Translations under genes and position numbers: made by a program
NCBI RefSeq assembly: GCF_036402745.1
Contig: NZ_DASWSJ010000244.1
Location: 1 to 64,000, forward strand
Origin: Actinophytocola sp036402745
Lineage (GTDB): Bacteria; Actinomycetota; Actinomycetes; Mycobacteriales; Pseudonocardiaceae
Direction: 5' to 3'
DNA length: 64,000 nucleotides
In this document: in pieces, positions 36,214-46,600 of the stretch
Position numbering within the stretch: position 1 is the stretch's first letter
How the letters are laid out: every line of letters begins with the position of its first letter
The notes under the pieces: model-generated
Told to the model about the DNA's origin: nothing
What the model saw: the letters and a program-made list of their open reading frames with translations, nothing else
Database searches by the model: none

Positions 36214-38988
36214 TCAGCGCTCGCCGCGCTCGGCCAGCAGCTTGCGGAGCAGCTCGTCCAGCTGGGACCCGCTGAGCCGGTCCATGCCCGGCGTAGGCGC
36301 GGATTTCGGTCGTGGCGCGGCGAAGCTCGCCCGGTCCACCTTGCCGGTCGAGGTGCGCGGCATCGTGTCCAGCACCACGATCCTGTCCGGCACCATGAAC
36401 CGGGGCAGGTGCTCGGCCACCCACTCCCGCACGAGATCCGGGAGCCGCGCGGGCTCGGCGCCGGCGGTACCGACGACATGGGCCACGAGCCGGCGGGTGC
36501 CCGGCGCGGCCTCCTCGGTGGTGACCACGACCTCGGCGACCTGGGGATGGCGCCGGATGACGCTCTCGATCTCCGGCAGCTCCACCCGGAACCCGCGGAT
36601 CTTCACCTGATGGTCCACCCGGCCGAGGAACTCGATCATCCCGTCCCGCAGGTACCTGACCCGGTCGCCGGTCCGGTAGAGCAGCGCCCCCGGCTCACCA
36701 CCGAACGGGTCGGGGACGAACCGCTGCGCGGTGAGGCCGGGCCGGCCGACATACCCGCGGGCGACCCCGTCCCCACCGATGTACAACTCGGCCGGCACCC
36801 CGGGCGCCACCGGGGCCAGGTACTCGTCCAGTAGGTAGACCCTGGTGTTGGGGATCGGCCGGCCGATCGGCACCGACGCCGCCAGCCCGTGCGCCGGGCG
36901 GCAGTCGCACACCGCGGCCCACACCGTCGTCTCCGTCGGGCCGTAGCAGTTGGTCAGGATCGCGTCCGGCGTCCGCCGGTAATGCATGCTCACGAGGTCC
37001 GGCGGCAGCGCCTCGCCACCCACGTCGACGTACTCCAGCGACCGGAGGTCCGCCGGCTCGGTCTCCTCGAGGATCAGCCGGTACTGCGAGTGGATCGTGT
37101 TGATGTGGGTGATCGTGTGCTCGCGCACGAGGCGGGCCATCAGCCGCGGGTCGTGGAGCTCCTCCTCGGTGGGCATGAGGCAGGTGCCACCCTTGGTGAG
37201 CATCCAATGCAGGCCACCGGCCGCGGCGTCGAACGTGAGCGGGAAGGTCAGCAGGTCCGTGCCGGGGTCGGCGTAGGTCCAGCGGGCCGCCGTCGAGGCG
37301 ACGAGGTTGCGGTGGCTGACGGCGACGCCCTTGGGCTGGCCCGTCGAGCCGGAGGTGTAGATCACGTAGGCGAGGTTGCCGGGGGTGGTGACCACCGGCA
37401 GGTCGGCGGCGCCGGTCTCACCGCCGGGTACCGGGACGAGGCAGGTGCCCGGGGGAAGCGGCCCGGTGGTGCCAACCACGACCGTGACGCCGGCGTCGAC
37501 CGCGATGGCGCCCAACCGCTGCGGGGGGTACGCGGGGTCCAGCGGCACGTAGGCGCCGCCGGCCTTGAGCACCCCGAGCAACGCGACGACCGGGTCGACC
37601 GACCGGGTGGAGACGATCCCGACCAGGGACTCTGGACCCACGCCGAGGCCCCGCAGCTCGGCGGCGAGCTGGTTGGCCCGGTCGTTGAGCTGCGCGTAGG
37701 TCAGCGCCCGGTCGCCGCACCGCACGGCCACCACGTCGGGGGTGGCCGTGACCTGCCGCTCGACCAGCTCGTGGAAGCACCGGTCGGCCGGATAGTCCAC
37801 AGTGGTCCGGTTCCACCCGTTGACCACGAGGTCACGCTCCGCCTCGCCCATCAGCGCGAGCCGGGTGACCGCCGGGTCCGGATCGGCCGTACCGGCGGCG
37901 AGCACCCGCGGCACCCGGTCCAGCAGCTGCCGCAGGGTGTCCACATCGAACAGGTCGGCGCTGCCGGTCAACCGCAACCCCAGCCCCGGGCTCCGCCAGG
38001 TCGCGGTCAGCTCCAGGTCCACCGCGGCGCACCCGGTCTCGAGGTCGACCGGTTCGACCTCCGCGCCGAGACGGAGAAGGGCGTCGGGCCGCTCGTCGAC
38101 GGACTCGTAGAACACCTGGAAGAGCTCGCCCTCCGGCACCACCGCGTCGACCATCCGCTCCACCGGCACCCGGCCGTGCGCCAGCGCGGAGGCGACCCGC
38201 TCCCCCACCGACCGAACCCACGCACCGAACGACACGCCCGCGTCGAGAACGACCCGCACGGGAACGACGTTCGCCGTGCTGGGCACCGGCACCCCGACCG
38301 CGAAGTCGCGCACGCCGGAGCACCGGGCCAGCACCACGGTCCACGCAGCCAGCACCACGACCGGCGCCTCGACCCCCAACCGGGCGGCCAGCCCCGCCAC
38401 CTCACCGGCAAGGCCGCACTCGACCGCGCAGCTGACGCCGGCACCGGACCGCACCGCCGGCCGGGGCCGGTCGGACGGGAAGTCCAGCGGCCCCAACCCG
38501 GCCAGCCGCTCCCGCCAGAACGCGAGCCCGTCCTCGGCACCGGCAGGATCCACGTCCACACCGCCACCGCCGCCCCCGTCCCACCTCTCGCCGGGGCCCC
38601 GGTGGACGGCGGCCAGCTCCTCGACGAACGAGCCGAGCGTGCGCCGGTCCGCGACCGACTGGTGCAGCGTCACCACGACGAGGTGCTCGGCCGCCCCGCC
38701 CCGCACCACGAGCACGCGGACCAGCGGCCGGGCGCCGAGGTCGTACCCACCCGCGAACTCCCTCGCGACGACCTCGCCCAGCAGGCCGCCGCCCAGCTCC
38801 ACCACCGACATCGACACGGCGGGCTGCCCGGCGCGGGTCAGGCCGCGCCGGGCAGCCGCGACGTCCGCGGCTCGCCGAACCAGGTCGAGGTCGAGCCCGC
38901 CGCGGACCCGCCACGCGCCGTACACGGGCGGGCGCCGGCGCGTGGCGACGATGGTGGGGTGAACGGGGCTCGCTGTCATGTCTCGCAC
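36214..38988 (-). CDS. NRPS C-A protein lacking a carrier domain
   Basis: A 924-residue protein. Its C domain is N-terminally shortened: the LSxxQxRLWFL motif is missing and HQSVADR at 109-115 replaces HHxxxDG, so it is presumably inactive. The A domain is complete, with YTSGSTGQPKG near 548, YGPTE, YRTGD and TGKVDR near 884; the eye-read pocket is DAGNDGCVWK. After A10 come only about 40 residues ending LDELLRKLLAERGER, a short helix that could dock, and no carrier. The A and linker parts are strikingly similar to the upstream C-A-T-R gene, indicating duplication. I kept the GTG at 38988 (AGGA 7 bases upstream); the ATG at 38979 is the alternative. Confidence 0.88.
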   Translation of the reverse strand: MRDMTASPVHPTIVATRRRPPVYGAWRVRGGLDLDLVRRAADVAAARRGLTRAGQPAVSMSVVELGGGLLGEVVAREFAGGYDLGARPLVRVLVVRGGAAEHLVVVTLHQSVADRRTLGSFVEELAAVHRGPGERWDGGGGGGVDVDPAGAEDGLAFWRERLAGLGPLDFPSDRPRPAVRSGAGVSCAVECGLAGEVAGLAARLGVEAPVVVLAAWTVVLARCSGVRDFAVGVPVPSTANVVPVRVVLDAGVSFGAWVRSVGERVASALAHGRVPVERMVDAVVPEGELFQVFYESVDERPDALLRLGAEVEPVDLETGCAAVDLELTATWRSPGLGLRLTGSADLFDVDTLRQLLDRVPRVLAAGTADPDPAVTRLALMGEAERDLVVNGWNRTTVDYPADRCFHELVERQVTATPDVVAVRCGDRALTYAQLNDRANQLAAELRGLGVGPESLVGIVSTRSVDPVVALLGVLKAGGAYVPLDPAYPPQRLGAIAVDAGVTVVVGTTGPLPPGTCLVPVPGGETGAADLPVVTTPGNLAYVIYTSGSTGQPKGVAVSHRNLVASTAARWTYADPGTDLLTFPLTFDAAAGGLHWMLTKGGTCLMPTEEELHDPRLMARLVREHTITHINTIHSQYRLILEETEPADLRSLEYVDVGGEALPPDLVSMHYRRTPDAILTNCYGPTETTVWAAVCDCRPAHGLAASVPIGRPIPNTRVYLLDEYLAPVAPGVPAELYIGGDGVARGYVGRPGLTAQRFVPDPFGGEPGALLYRTGDRVRYLRDGMIEFLGRVDHQVKIRGFRVELPEIESVIRRHPQVAEVVVTTEEAAPGTRRLVAHVVGTAGAEPARLPDLVREWVAEHLPRFMVPDRIVVLDTMPRTSTGKVDRASFAAPRPKSAPTPGMDRLSGSQLDELLRKLLAERGER

Positions 38989-39030
38989 TCGCCCTTCCTG
39001 GTGGCACGGCAGGGAACCCGGCGGGGACCG

Positions 39031-42000
39031 TCAGACGGCGCTGACGGCGACCTCGCCCGGCGCGGGCAGGAAGCCGATGTCGACCATGTACCGAAGCGAC
39101 GCGTGCGCCATCTCCTCTGTCCACTTGGGACAGCGGATCCCGGTGCCTTCGAGCGCCTCGAGCACGTTGCGGCACTCGACGACCGGGTCGATGCTCTGCT
39201 GCGTCTCCGCGTGCATCGCCACGGTGGCCGGGCGGTTCGCGCGGATCATGGGCGTGAGCGGGTAGAGCGCGTTGTCCTCGGGGACGTCCAGCGTGCGCTG
39301 CTCACCGAGCTTCTCGTCCACCAGCGTCGGGCTGTAGCCGAAGGACCGCAGCCACGAGTAGAGCGTGGGGAACGACACAGGCTCCAGGTTCCCGATGTTG
39401 AAGAACTTCCCGAACGACTGCTCGCGCAGTGAGATGTGCACGAGGGCGGCGCAGAAGTAGTCCACCGGGACCGCGTTGACCATCTCGGAGTACGCCGGGA
39501 GGAAGCCGAGCTGCAGGTAGCCCTTGAGCCCGACGAACATGTAGTCGGTCTGGTGGGCGACCCCGGTCTCGGTGTGCCCGACGACGATCCACGGCCGGAA
39601 GACGCACGCCGGCAGGCCGCGCTCGCGCGCCATGATCACCATGTGCTCGGACACCCATTTGCTGCGCGGGTAGCCCTGCGGGATCACGTTCGGCGGCCCG
39701 GCGTGTTCGGCCTCCAGCCACGGCCGGTCGGCCCGCGACGCGATGAACATGTCCATTGTGGACACGTGGTGGAAGGCCTTGACCTTCCGGTGGCACGCGA
39801 GCTTCAGCAGCTCGCCGGTGCCGCCCACGTTGGCCGCCTTCATCACCTCGTAGGGCATGGTGAAGTTGACCATCGCGCCGGAGTGGTAGATGGCGTCGAC
39901 CTTCTCGCCGAGGTCGTCGAACTGCTCGGGGGACAGTCCGACGAGCGGCTTGGCGAGGTCGCCCGCCAGGACCCGGATGCGGTCGCGGTAGGACTCGTCC
40001 CAGGCCTCGAAGCTGCGCATGATGCCCTCGAGCCGCGCGTACGCGGCGACGTCGTCCTCGCCGCGCACGAGGCAGTGCACGGTGGCCGAGGTCTTGCGCA
40101 CCAGCTCGGCCACGAGGAAGCAGCCGATGTAGCCGGTGGCACCGGTCACGAAGACGTGCTCGGGGTTGAGGTAGTCGGCGGTCGGCAGCCCGTCGACCCG
40201 CACCGCGTCGTCGAGCTTCGCCTCGTTGCGCAGCTCGGCCAGCTCCATCGCGTACAGGGCCTCGTTGTCGAGCTGGCCGGCCTTGCGCCGCTGATGCGTG
40301 TCGATCGCGCCGGCGATCCCCGCCACGGTCGGCACCCGGAAGATCTCCTCCACCGGCAGGGTGACGTCGAACTGGCGGGCCAGCCGGGCCACGAGCCGCG
40401 CCACCAGCAGCGAGTCCCCGCCGAGGTCGAAGAAGCCGGTGTGGATGTCGACGGTCTCCACCCCGAGCACCTTCGACCACTGCTCGGCCACGGCGGCCTC
40501 GGTCGACGTGGTCGGCCCGGTCCGGTCGGCGACGTCCGGCAGCACGTCCGGACGCGGCAGCGAGGCGCGGTCGATCTTGCCCTGCACCGTCAGGGGCATG
40601 CGGTCGAGCGTCACCAACGCCGACGGCACCATGTAGTCGGGCAGGTATGCGAGCAGGTGCGCGCTCAGATCCTGCGGCGTCACCAGGTGCCCGGCCGAGG
40701 CGACCACGTGGGCGAGCAGCCGGTGGTTGCCCGGGGTCGGCTCCTGGGTGGTGACGACGGCCTCGGCGACGTGCGGGTGGCGCAGGATCACGTTCTCGAT
40801 CTCGGCCAGCTCGACCCGGAACCCGCGGATCTTGACCTGGTGGTCGACCCGGCCGAGAAACTCGATCATCCCGTCCGGCAGGTACCGCGCCCGGTCCCCC
40901 GTGCGGTAGAGGCGGGCGCCCGGCCGCCCGCCGAACGGGTCGGGGACGAACCGCTGCGCGGTGAGGCCGGGCTGGTTCACGTACCCGCGCGCGACCGCGT
41001 CTCCGCCGATGTACAGCTCGGCCGCGACCCCCGGCGGCACTGGGGCGAGGTACTCGTCCAGCAGGTACATCTGGGCGTTCGGGATCGGTCGGCCGATCGG
41101 CACCGACCCGGCGAGCCCGTGCTCCGGCCGGCAGTCGCACACCGCGGCCCACACGGTGGCCTCGGTCGGCCCGTACTCGTTCTGCAGCAGGGTGTCCGGG
41201 TTGCGCTCGAAGTGCGCGCCGACAAGCGTCGGCGGCAGCGCCTCGCCGGCGAGCACGCAGGTGCGCAGCGACTCGGTGCCCGTCGTGTCCGCCTCCAGCA
41301 GCACGGCGTACTGCGAGGGCACGCCGTCGAAGTGGGTCACCTCGGCAGACCTGATGAGCGCGGCCAGCGCGCGTGGGTCCTGCACCTCGGTCTCGGTCGG
41401 CAGGATCACGGTGCCGCCGCGGGTGAGCGTGCAGTACAGCCCACCGCCGGAGGCGTCGAACGTCAGCGGCGCCATGACCAGGTAGCGGTCCGGCTGGTTG
41501 AAGCCGGGGTGGGTCCAGCGGGCCGCGGTCGAGGCGACGATGTGCCGGTGGTTGACCGCCACGCCCTTGGGCTGCCCGGTGGAGCCGGAGGTGTATATGA
41601 CGTAGGCGAGGTTGTTCGGGTTGGTCACCACGGCCGGGTTGTCCGCGCCGGTCTCCCCGGTGGGGGTGGGGATGAACCGGGAGCCGGGCGCGGCGGCGGT
41701 GGCCAGGTCCACGTCGGCGGCGGGACCCACGACCGCGACGGCGCGGGCGTTGGCCACGATGTAGCCCAGCCGCTGCACGGGGTAGGACGGGTCCAGCGGC
41801 ACGTAGGCGCCGCCGGCCTTGAGGACGCCCAGCAGACCCACGACGGAGTCCACCGACCGGTCGGTGAGCACGCCGACCCGGGACTCGGGAACGACCCCGA
41901 GCGAGCGGAGCTCGGTCGCGAGCTGGTTGGCGCGGTCGTTGAGCTGGGTGTAGGTCAGCTCCTGGTCACCACACCGCACGGCGATGGCGTCGGGGCTGGC

Positions 42001-43476
42001 GGCGACCTGCCGCTCGACCAGCTCGTGCAGGCACCGGTCGGCCGGATAGTCCACAGTGGTCTGGTTCCAGCCGGTGACCACCCGGTCCCGCTCGGCCGGG
42101 TCCATCAGGCCCAGCCGCGACACACCAATGCCGGCGTCGCGCACCCCGGCGGTGAGCAAGCGCACCACCCGGTCCAGCAGCTGGCGAAGGGTGTCCACAT
42201 CGAACAGGTCGGCGTTGCCGTCCAGGCGCAGCCGCAGCCCTGAGTCACGCCAGGTCGCGGTCAGCTCCAGGTCCACCGCGGCGAACCCGGTCTCCGTCGC
42301 GATCGGCTCGACGACCGTGTCCGGCGTCCGGACGCCGGCCTGCCCGCCGGTCACGCTCTCGAACGACACCTGGTACAGCGGCGAGCGCGACAGGTCCCGG
42401 CCCGGGTCCACGGCCTCGACGATGCGCTCGAACGGCACCCGGCCGTGTGCCCGCGCCGCCGCCACCCACTCGCCGACCAGCGTCACCCACTCGCCGAAGC
42501 ACTTGGTCCCGTCGAAGCCACACCGCAGCGGTACGACGTTGGCCAGCGGGCCCACCACCTGCTCGGCACCCTCGCGCCAACCCGGGACCGGCAGCCCGAC
42601 CGCGAAGTCCCGCACCCCGGAGGACCGCGCCAGCACGGCGGCCCACCCGGCCAGCACGACCACCGACGGGTCCACGCCCAGCCGGTCCGCCAGATCGGTC
42701 AGCCCACCGACGACGTCGTCGCAGTCGAGGGCACAACCCGTCCCGCCGAAGGACTTCACTGCGGGCCGCACCCGATCCGACGGCAGGTCCAGGGACCCCA
42801 CGCCGGCCAACCAGTCCCGCCAGAACGCCACGTGCGCGTCGGCCTCGGCGCTCCCCAGCCACTCCCGCTGCCGCGTCACGACGTCGGAGAACTCCACCGT
42901 GGCGGCCGCGGCGCCCGGGAGGCCCTTGCCGCTCACCAGGTCCCGGTAGGCCGCGCCCAGCTCGTCGACGAACAGGCCCAGCGACACCCGGTCGGCCACC
43001 AGCCGATGCATGGTCACCACGACGACGTGCTCCCCTGCCCCGTCCCGCACCACGAGGGCCCGGACCAGCGGCCCGGCACCCACGTCGAACCCGGTGCCGA
43101 ACTCCCGCACGACGACGTCGTCGAGGTCCCCGTCGCCCAACTCCACCACCGACACCGACAGGCCGGAGATCGGCGCTGAGCCGCGGAACGGCTGCCCGTT
43201 GACCTCGACGAAGGTGGAGCGCAGCGACTCGTGCCGCTGCATGAGCTGACCGAGCGCCTGCTGGAGCGCGGCCAGGTTGACCCCGCCGGCGAAGCGGAGG
43301 CCGGCCGAGACGTGCCAGGGCACCGAGTCGTCGAGCTTGCGCAGGAACCAGAGCCGGCGCTGCTCGAGGGTCAGGTTGGACACGGCGAGCCCGGAGCCGT
43401 CCTGCAGCAGGCTCGCGAGCAGGTCACGCTTCTCGCCGGATGACATGGTCGTGAGGTCGCGCCGCTGGTCGTTCAT
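39031..43476 (-). CDS. NRPS C-A-T-R with terminal thioester reductase
   Basis: An NRPS of 1,481 residues. The C domain (about 35-470) has HRLVADR at 157-163 in place of HHxxxDG, so it lacks the catalytic histidine. The A domain has YTSGSTGQPKG near 630 and QGKIDR near 970; the eye-read pocket is DAGDVAEVWK. The carrier has GGDSLLV near 1021. The reductase (about 1110-1475) keeps GATGYIG, VSTMD and YPRSK and should release an aldehyde or alcohol. The ATG at 43476 has GGAGG 7 bases upstream; the longer upstream frame is spurious because it crosses the MbtH gene. It follows MbtH by 29 bases, which fits MbtH assisting these A domains. Confidence 0.92.
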   Translation of the reverse strand: MNDQRRDLTTMSSGEKRDLLASLLQDGSGLAVSNLTLEQRRLWFLRKLDDSVPWHVSAGLRFAGGVNLAALQQALGQLMQRHESLRSTFVEVNGQPFRGSAPISGLSVSVVELGDGDLDDVVVREFGTGFDVGAGPLVRALVVRDGAGEHVVVVTMHRLVADRVSLGLFVDELGAAYRDLVSGKGLPGAAAATVEFSDVVTRQREWLGSAEADAHVAFWRDWLAGVGSLDLPSDRVRPAVKSFGGTGCALDCDDVVGGLTDLADRLGVDPSVVVLAGWAAVLARSSGVRDFAVGLPVPGWREGAEQVVGPLANVVPLRCGFDGTKCFGEWVTLVGEWVAAARAHGRVPFERIVEAVDPGRDLSRSPLYQVSFESVTGGQAGVRTPDTVVEPIATETGFAAVDLELTATWRDSGLRLRLDGNADLFDVDTLRQLLDRVVRLLTAGVRDAGIGVSRLGLMDPAERDRVVTGWNQTTVDYPADRCLHELVERQVAASPDAIAVRCGDQELTYTQLNDRANQLATELRSLGVVPESRVGVLTDRSVDSVVGLLGVLKAGGAYVPLDPSYPVQRLGYIVANARAVAVVGPAADVDLATAAAPGSRFIPTPTGETGADNPAVVTNPNNLAYVIYTSGSTGQPKGVAVNHRHIVASTAARWTHPGFNQPDRYLVMAPLTFDASGGGLYCTLTRGGTVILPTETEVQDPRALAALIRSAEVTHFDGVPSQYAVLLEADTTGTESLRTCVLAGEALPPTLVGAHFERNPDTLLQNEYGPTEATVWAAVCDCRPEHGLAGSVPIGRPIPNAQMYLLDEYLAPVPPGVAAELYIGGDAVARGYVNQPGLTAQRFVPDPFGGRPGARLYRTGDRARYLPDGMIEFLGRVDHQVKIRGFRVELAEIENVILRHPHVAEAVVTTQEPTPGNHRLLAHVVASAGHLVTPQDLSAHLLAYLPDYMVPSALVTLDRMPLTVQGKIDRASLPRPDVLPDVADRTGPTTSTEAAVAEQWSKVLGVETVDIHTGFFDLGGDSLLVARLVARLARQFDVTLPVEEIFRVPTVAGIAGAIDTHQRRKAGQLDNEALYAMELAELRNEAKLDDAVRVDGLPTADYLNPEHVFVTGATGYIGCFLVAELVRKTSATVHCLVRGEDDVAAYARLEGIMRSFEAWDESYRDRIRVLAGDLAKPLVGLSPEQFDDLGEKVDAIYHSGAMVNFTMPYEVMKAANVGGTGELLKLACHRKVKAFHHVSTMDMFIASRADRPWLEAEHAGPPNVIPQGYPRSKWVSEHMVIMARERGLPACVFRPWIVVGHTETGVAHQTDYMFVGLKGYLQLGFLPAYSEMVNAVPVDYFCAALVHISLREQSFGKFFNIGNLEPVSFPTLYSWLRSFGYSPTLVDEKLGEQRTLDVPEDNALYPLTPMIRANRPATVAMHAETQQSIDPVVECRNVLEALEGTGIRCPKWTEEMAHASLRYMVDIGFLPAPGEVAVSAV

Positions 43477-43505
43477 GAGAACACCTCCGGGGTTGGGGCG
43501 GGCGG

Positions 43506-43697
43506 TCAGGACCGGACGGACTTCGGCCGCATGTCGATCCACACCTCGTCGATGTGGCGCAGGCACTCCTGCTTGGTGCCGCGCACACCGTCGGGACGCC
43601 ACCCCGCGGGCAGCTCCATGTCCTCGAGCCAGATCGAGTACTGCTCCTCGTCGTTGACGACCACCAGGAAGATGGCCTCGTCGCTGTCAATGCTCAT
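43506..43697 (-). CDS. MbtH-like A-domain chaperone
   Basis: A 63-residue protein with the MbtH signature: NDEEQYSIW near the start, PAGWRPDG in the middle and CLRHIDEVWIDMRPKS at the end, with the conserved tryptophans present. MbtH proteins bind the A-domain core and are needed for folding or activity of many actinobacterial NRPSs. It is the only one in the window, so it may serve all eight A domains. The ATG shares a base with the stop of the upstream C-A-T gene (TGATG), and the C-A-T-R gene follows. Confidence 0.95.
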   Translation of the reverse strand: MSIDSDEAIFLVVVNDEEQYSIWLEDMELPAGWRPDGVRGTKQECLRHIDEVWIDMRPKSVRS

Positions 43698-46600
43698 CAG
43701 TGCCTCCGTGCTTCGTTGTCATCTCGGGAAGTTCTCTCGCCGGCACCGCGCAGCAGCGCCTCGACCTCGGCGTCGGGCAGGTCCGCGAGCAGGGCCCGCA
43801 ACGCCGCGTCCTCGCGTGCGGCCTCGGTGTTGCCCTGCCCGGCCACCACGGCGGCGGCGACCGCGGCCACGGTCGGCCGGTGGAACAGGTCCCGGAGCTG
43901 CATCGTGACTCCGGTCTCCTCGCGCAGCCGGGTCGCGAACTTGGCGGCGAGCAGCGAGTGCCCGCCGAGGTCGAAGAAGCCGGCGTGCACACCGACCCGG
44001 TCCACACCGAGCACCTCGGCGAAGATCGCCGCGATCTGCCGCTCGACCTCGGTCCGCGGCGGCGTCTCGTCCACCGCCTGGACGGTCATCGTGGCCGAGT
44101 CACGCCGCAGCGCCGCGCGGTCGAGCTTGCCGCTGGGAGTGAGCGGCAGCTCGTCGACCACGGCGTACATGGACGGCGCGAGCTGTGCCGGCAGGTCCCG
44201 CTTGGCCAGGTCGCGCAGCTCCTCGACGAGCCCCGCCTCCGCGTCCGGGCCGCGGCCGAACGTGGGCCGGGCCACCACGAACGCGACGAGCCGCACGTCC
44301 ACCGCGCTCACTCGGCGGGCGACGACCACGGCGTGCGCGACCTCGGCGTGCCGGGCGAGCACGGTCTCGATCTCGCCCGGCTCGATCCGGAACCCGCGGA
44401 CCTTGATCTGCTGGTCAGCGCGACCGAGGTACTCCAGCGTCCCGTCGGACCGGTACCGGCACAGGTCGGAGGTCCGGTACATGCGCGCGCCCGGCGTGGT
44501 GGCGAACGGGTCGGGCAGGAACCGGGAGGCCGTCAGCGCGGACTGGCCGACATAGCCGTAGCCGAGCGCCGCCCCGCCCAGGTAGAGCTCGCCGACGGCG
44601 CCGATCGGCACCGGCCGCAGGGCGCCGTCGAGCACGTGCCGGACGGTGTTGGCGACCGGCTCCCCGAGTCCGATCCGGTCCGCGTCGCGGACCCGGCCGA
44701 CGCTGGCGTACAGGGTCGCCTCGGTGGGGCCGTACAGGTTCCACAAAAGCCCGCCGCCCGACAGGAGGCGGGCGGCGAGGTCGCCGTCCAGCGCCTCGCC
44801 CGTGCAGAGCATGCGCAGCCGCGGGGAGGGCTGCCAGCCCGCCATGAGCAGCAGCCGCCAGGTCGCGGGGGTCGCCTGCATGATGGTGACGCCGCCGCGG
44901 GCCATCCGGCTTGCGAGCTGCGGGCCGTCCGCGACGCTGCGCTCCGGCACGACGACGACCGTGCCGCCCGTGAGCAGCGGCATGAACAGCTCCAGCGCGG
45001 CGATGTCGAACGACACGCTGGCCACAGCGGCGAGGGTGTCGGCCGGGCCCGCGGCCAGCTCGGCCGCGACGGCCAGGATGACGTTTACCAGCGACCGGTG
45101 GCCGATCCGCACGCCCTTCGGCAGGCCCGTCGAGCCGGAGGTGTAGATGAGGTACGCGGCCCGGTCCCCCGCGCCGTCCTCGGCCGGGTCGATCGCCGAC
45201 GGCGGGTCGCCGAGCCGGTCCAGGAGGACGCGATCCGGGCCGCCGGCGGGCAGGCACGGCGCGGCCGCCGAGGTCGACAGCACCAGCCGCACCCGCGCGT
45301 CCCGCAGCATGTAGCCGATCCGCTCGGTCGGGTACCCGGGGTCGATCGGCACGTAGGCCGCACCGGCGGTCAGCACGGCCAGCAGCGCCACCACGAGCGA
45401 GGCCGACCGCTCGACGCACACGCCGACCGCGTCGCCGGGGCACACGCCGTGGCCGCGCAGGTGACGCGCGAGCGCGTCCACCCGGTCCACGAGGTCCGCG
45501 TAGGTGAGCGTCGCGTCGTCCGCCTCGACCGCGACGGCCTCGGGAGTGCGGGTGGCCTGCGCCCGGACCAGCTCGTGCAGCGGGCGCCACGGCACCTCGC
45601 GGACCGGCCCGCGCGCCCAGTCGCGGCCGACCAGCAGGTGGTCCTCGGCACCGAGCAGGTCGAGGTCGGCGGTGTCCCGGTCGGGCGCGTCGACCACCCC
45701 GCGCAGGAGCCGCAGGAACTGCTGGAGCATCCGCTCGGCGGTCGGGCGGCCGAACAGGTCGGGGCTGTAGTGCAACGCCAGGTCGAGCTCCGCCCCCACC
45801 GGCGTAGCCTCCAGAGTGAGGTCGAACTTGGCCGTGCCGGGGTCGATATCCAACGGTGTGAACGTGAGGCGATCCAGCGCGATCGGCCGCACCGGGGTGT
45901 TCTGCAGCAGGAACATCGCCTGGAACAGCGGGGTCCGGCTCAGGTCCCGGACCGGCCGCAGCTCTTCCACGACCTTCTCGAACGGAAGGTCCTGGTGGGC
46001 GTAGGCGTCCAGGCAGGTGCGCCGGACCCGGCCCAGCAGCTCGGCGAACGTGCCCGACTCCGGGAGCCGCGTGCGCATCACGAGCGTGTTGACGAACAGC
46101 CCCAGCACACCGTCGAGCTCGCGCCTGGTGCGATTGGCGACCGCCGTGCCGACGGCCAGGTCGCGCTGGCCGCCGTGCCGGGCGAGCAGGACCTGGAACG
46201 CCGCGAGCATCCCCATGAACAGCGTCGCCTCGTGCTGGCCGGCGAGGCCTGTCAACGCCTCGACGAGCGGAGCCGGCACGCGTGCCCGGCAGGTGTCCCC
46301 GCGGGCGGCCCGGACCGGCGGCCGCGGGTGGTCGGTGGGGATCTCCAGTGGCTCGAGGTCCGCGAGCTGCTCTTTCCAGAACCCGGTCAGCCTGGCCAGA
46401 CGTGGCCCGCTCAGCGCCTCCCGCTGCCACGCGGCGAAGTCCGCGTACTGGACGACGGTCTCGCCCGGCGGCTCGTCGCCGCGGCCGACGCGGTCGTAGG
46501 CGGTGGCGAGGTCCTGCAGGAACACGCCGATCGACCAGCCGTCGCAGACGATGTGGTGCAGCACGACGAGGAGTACGTGCCGGTCCTCGGCGAACCGGAG

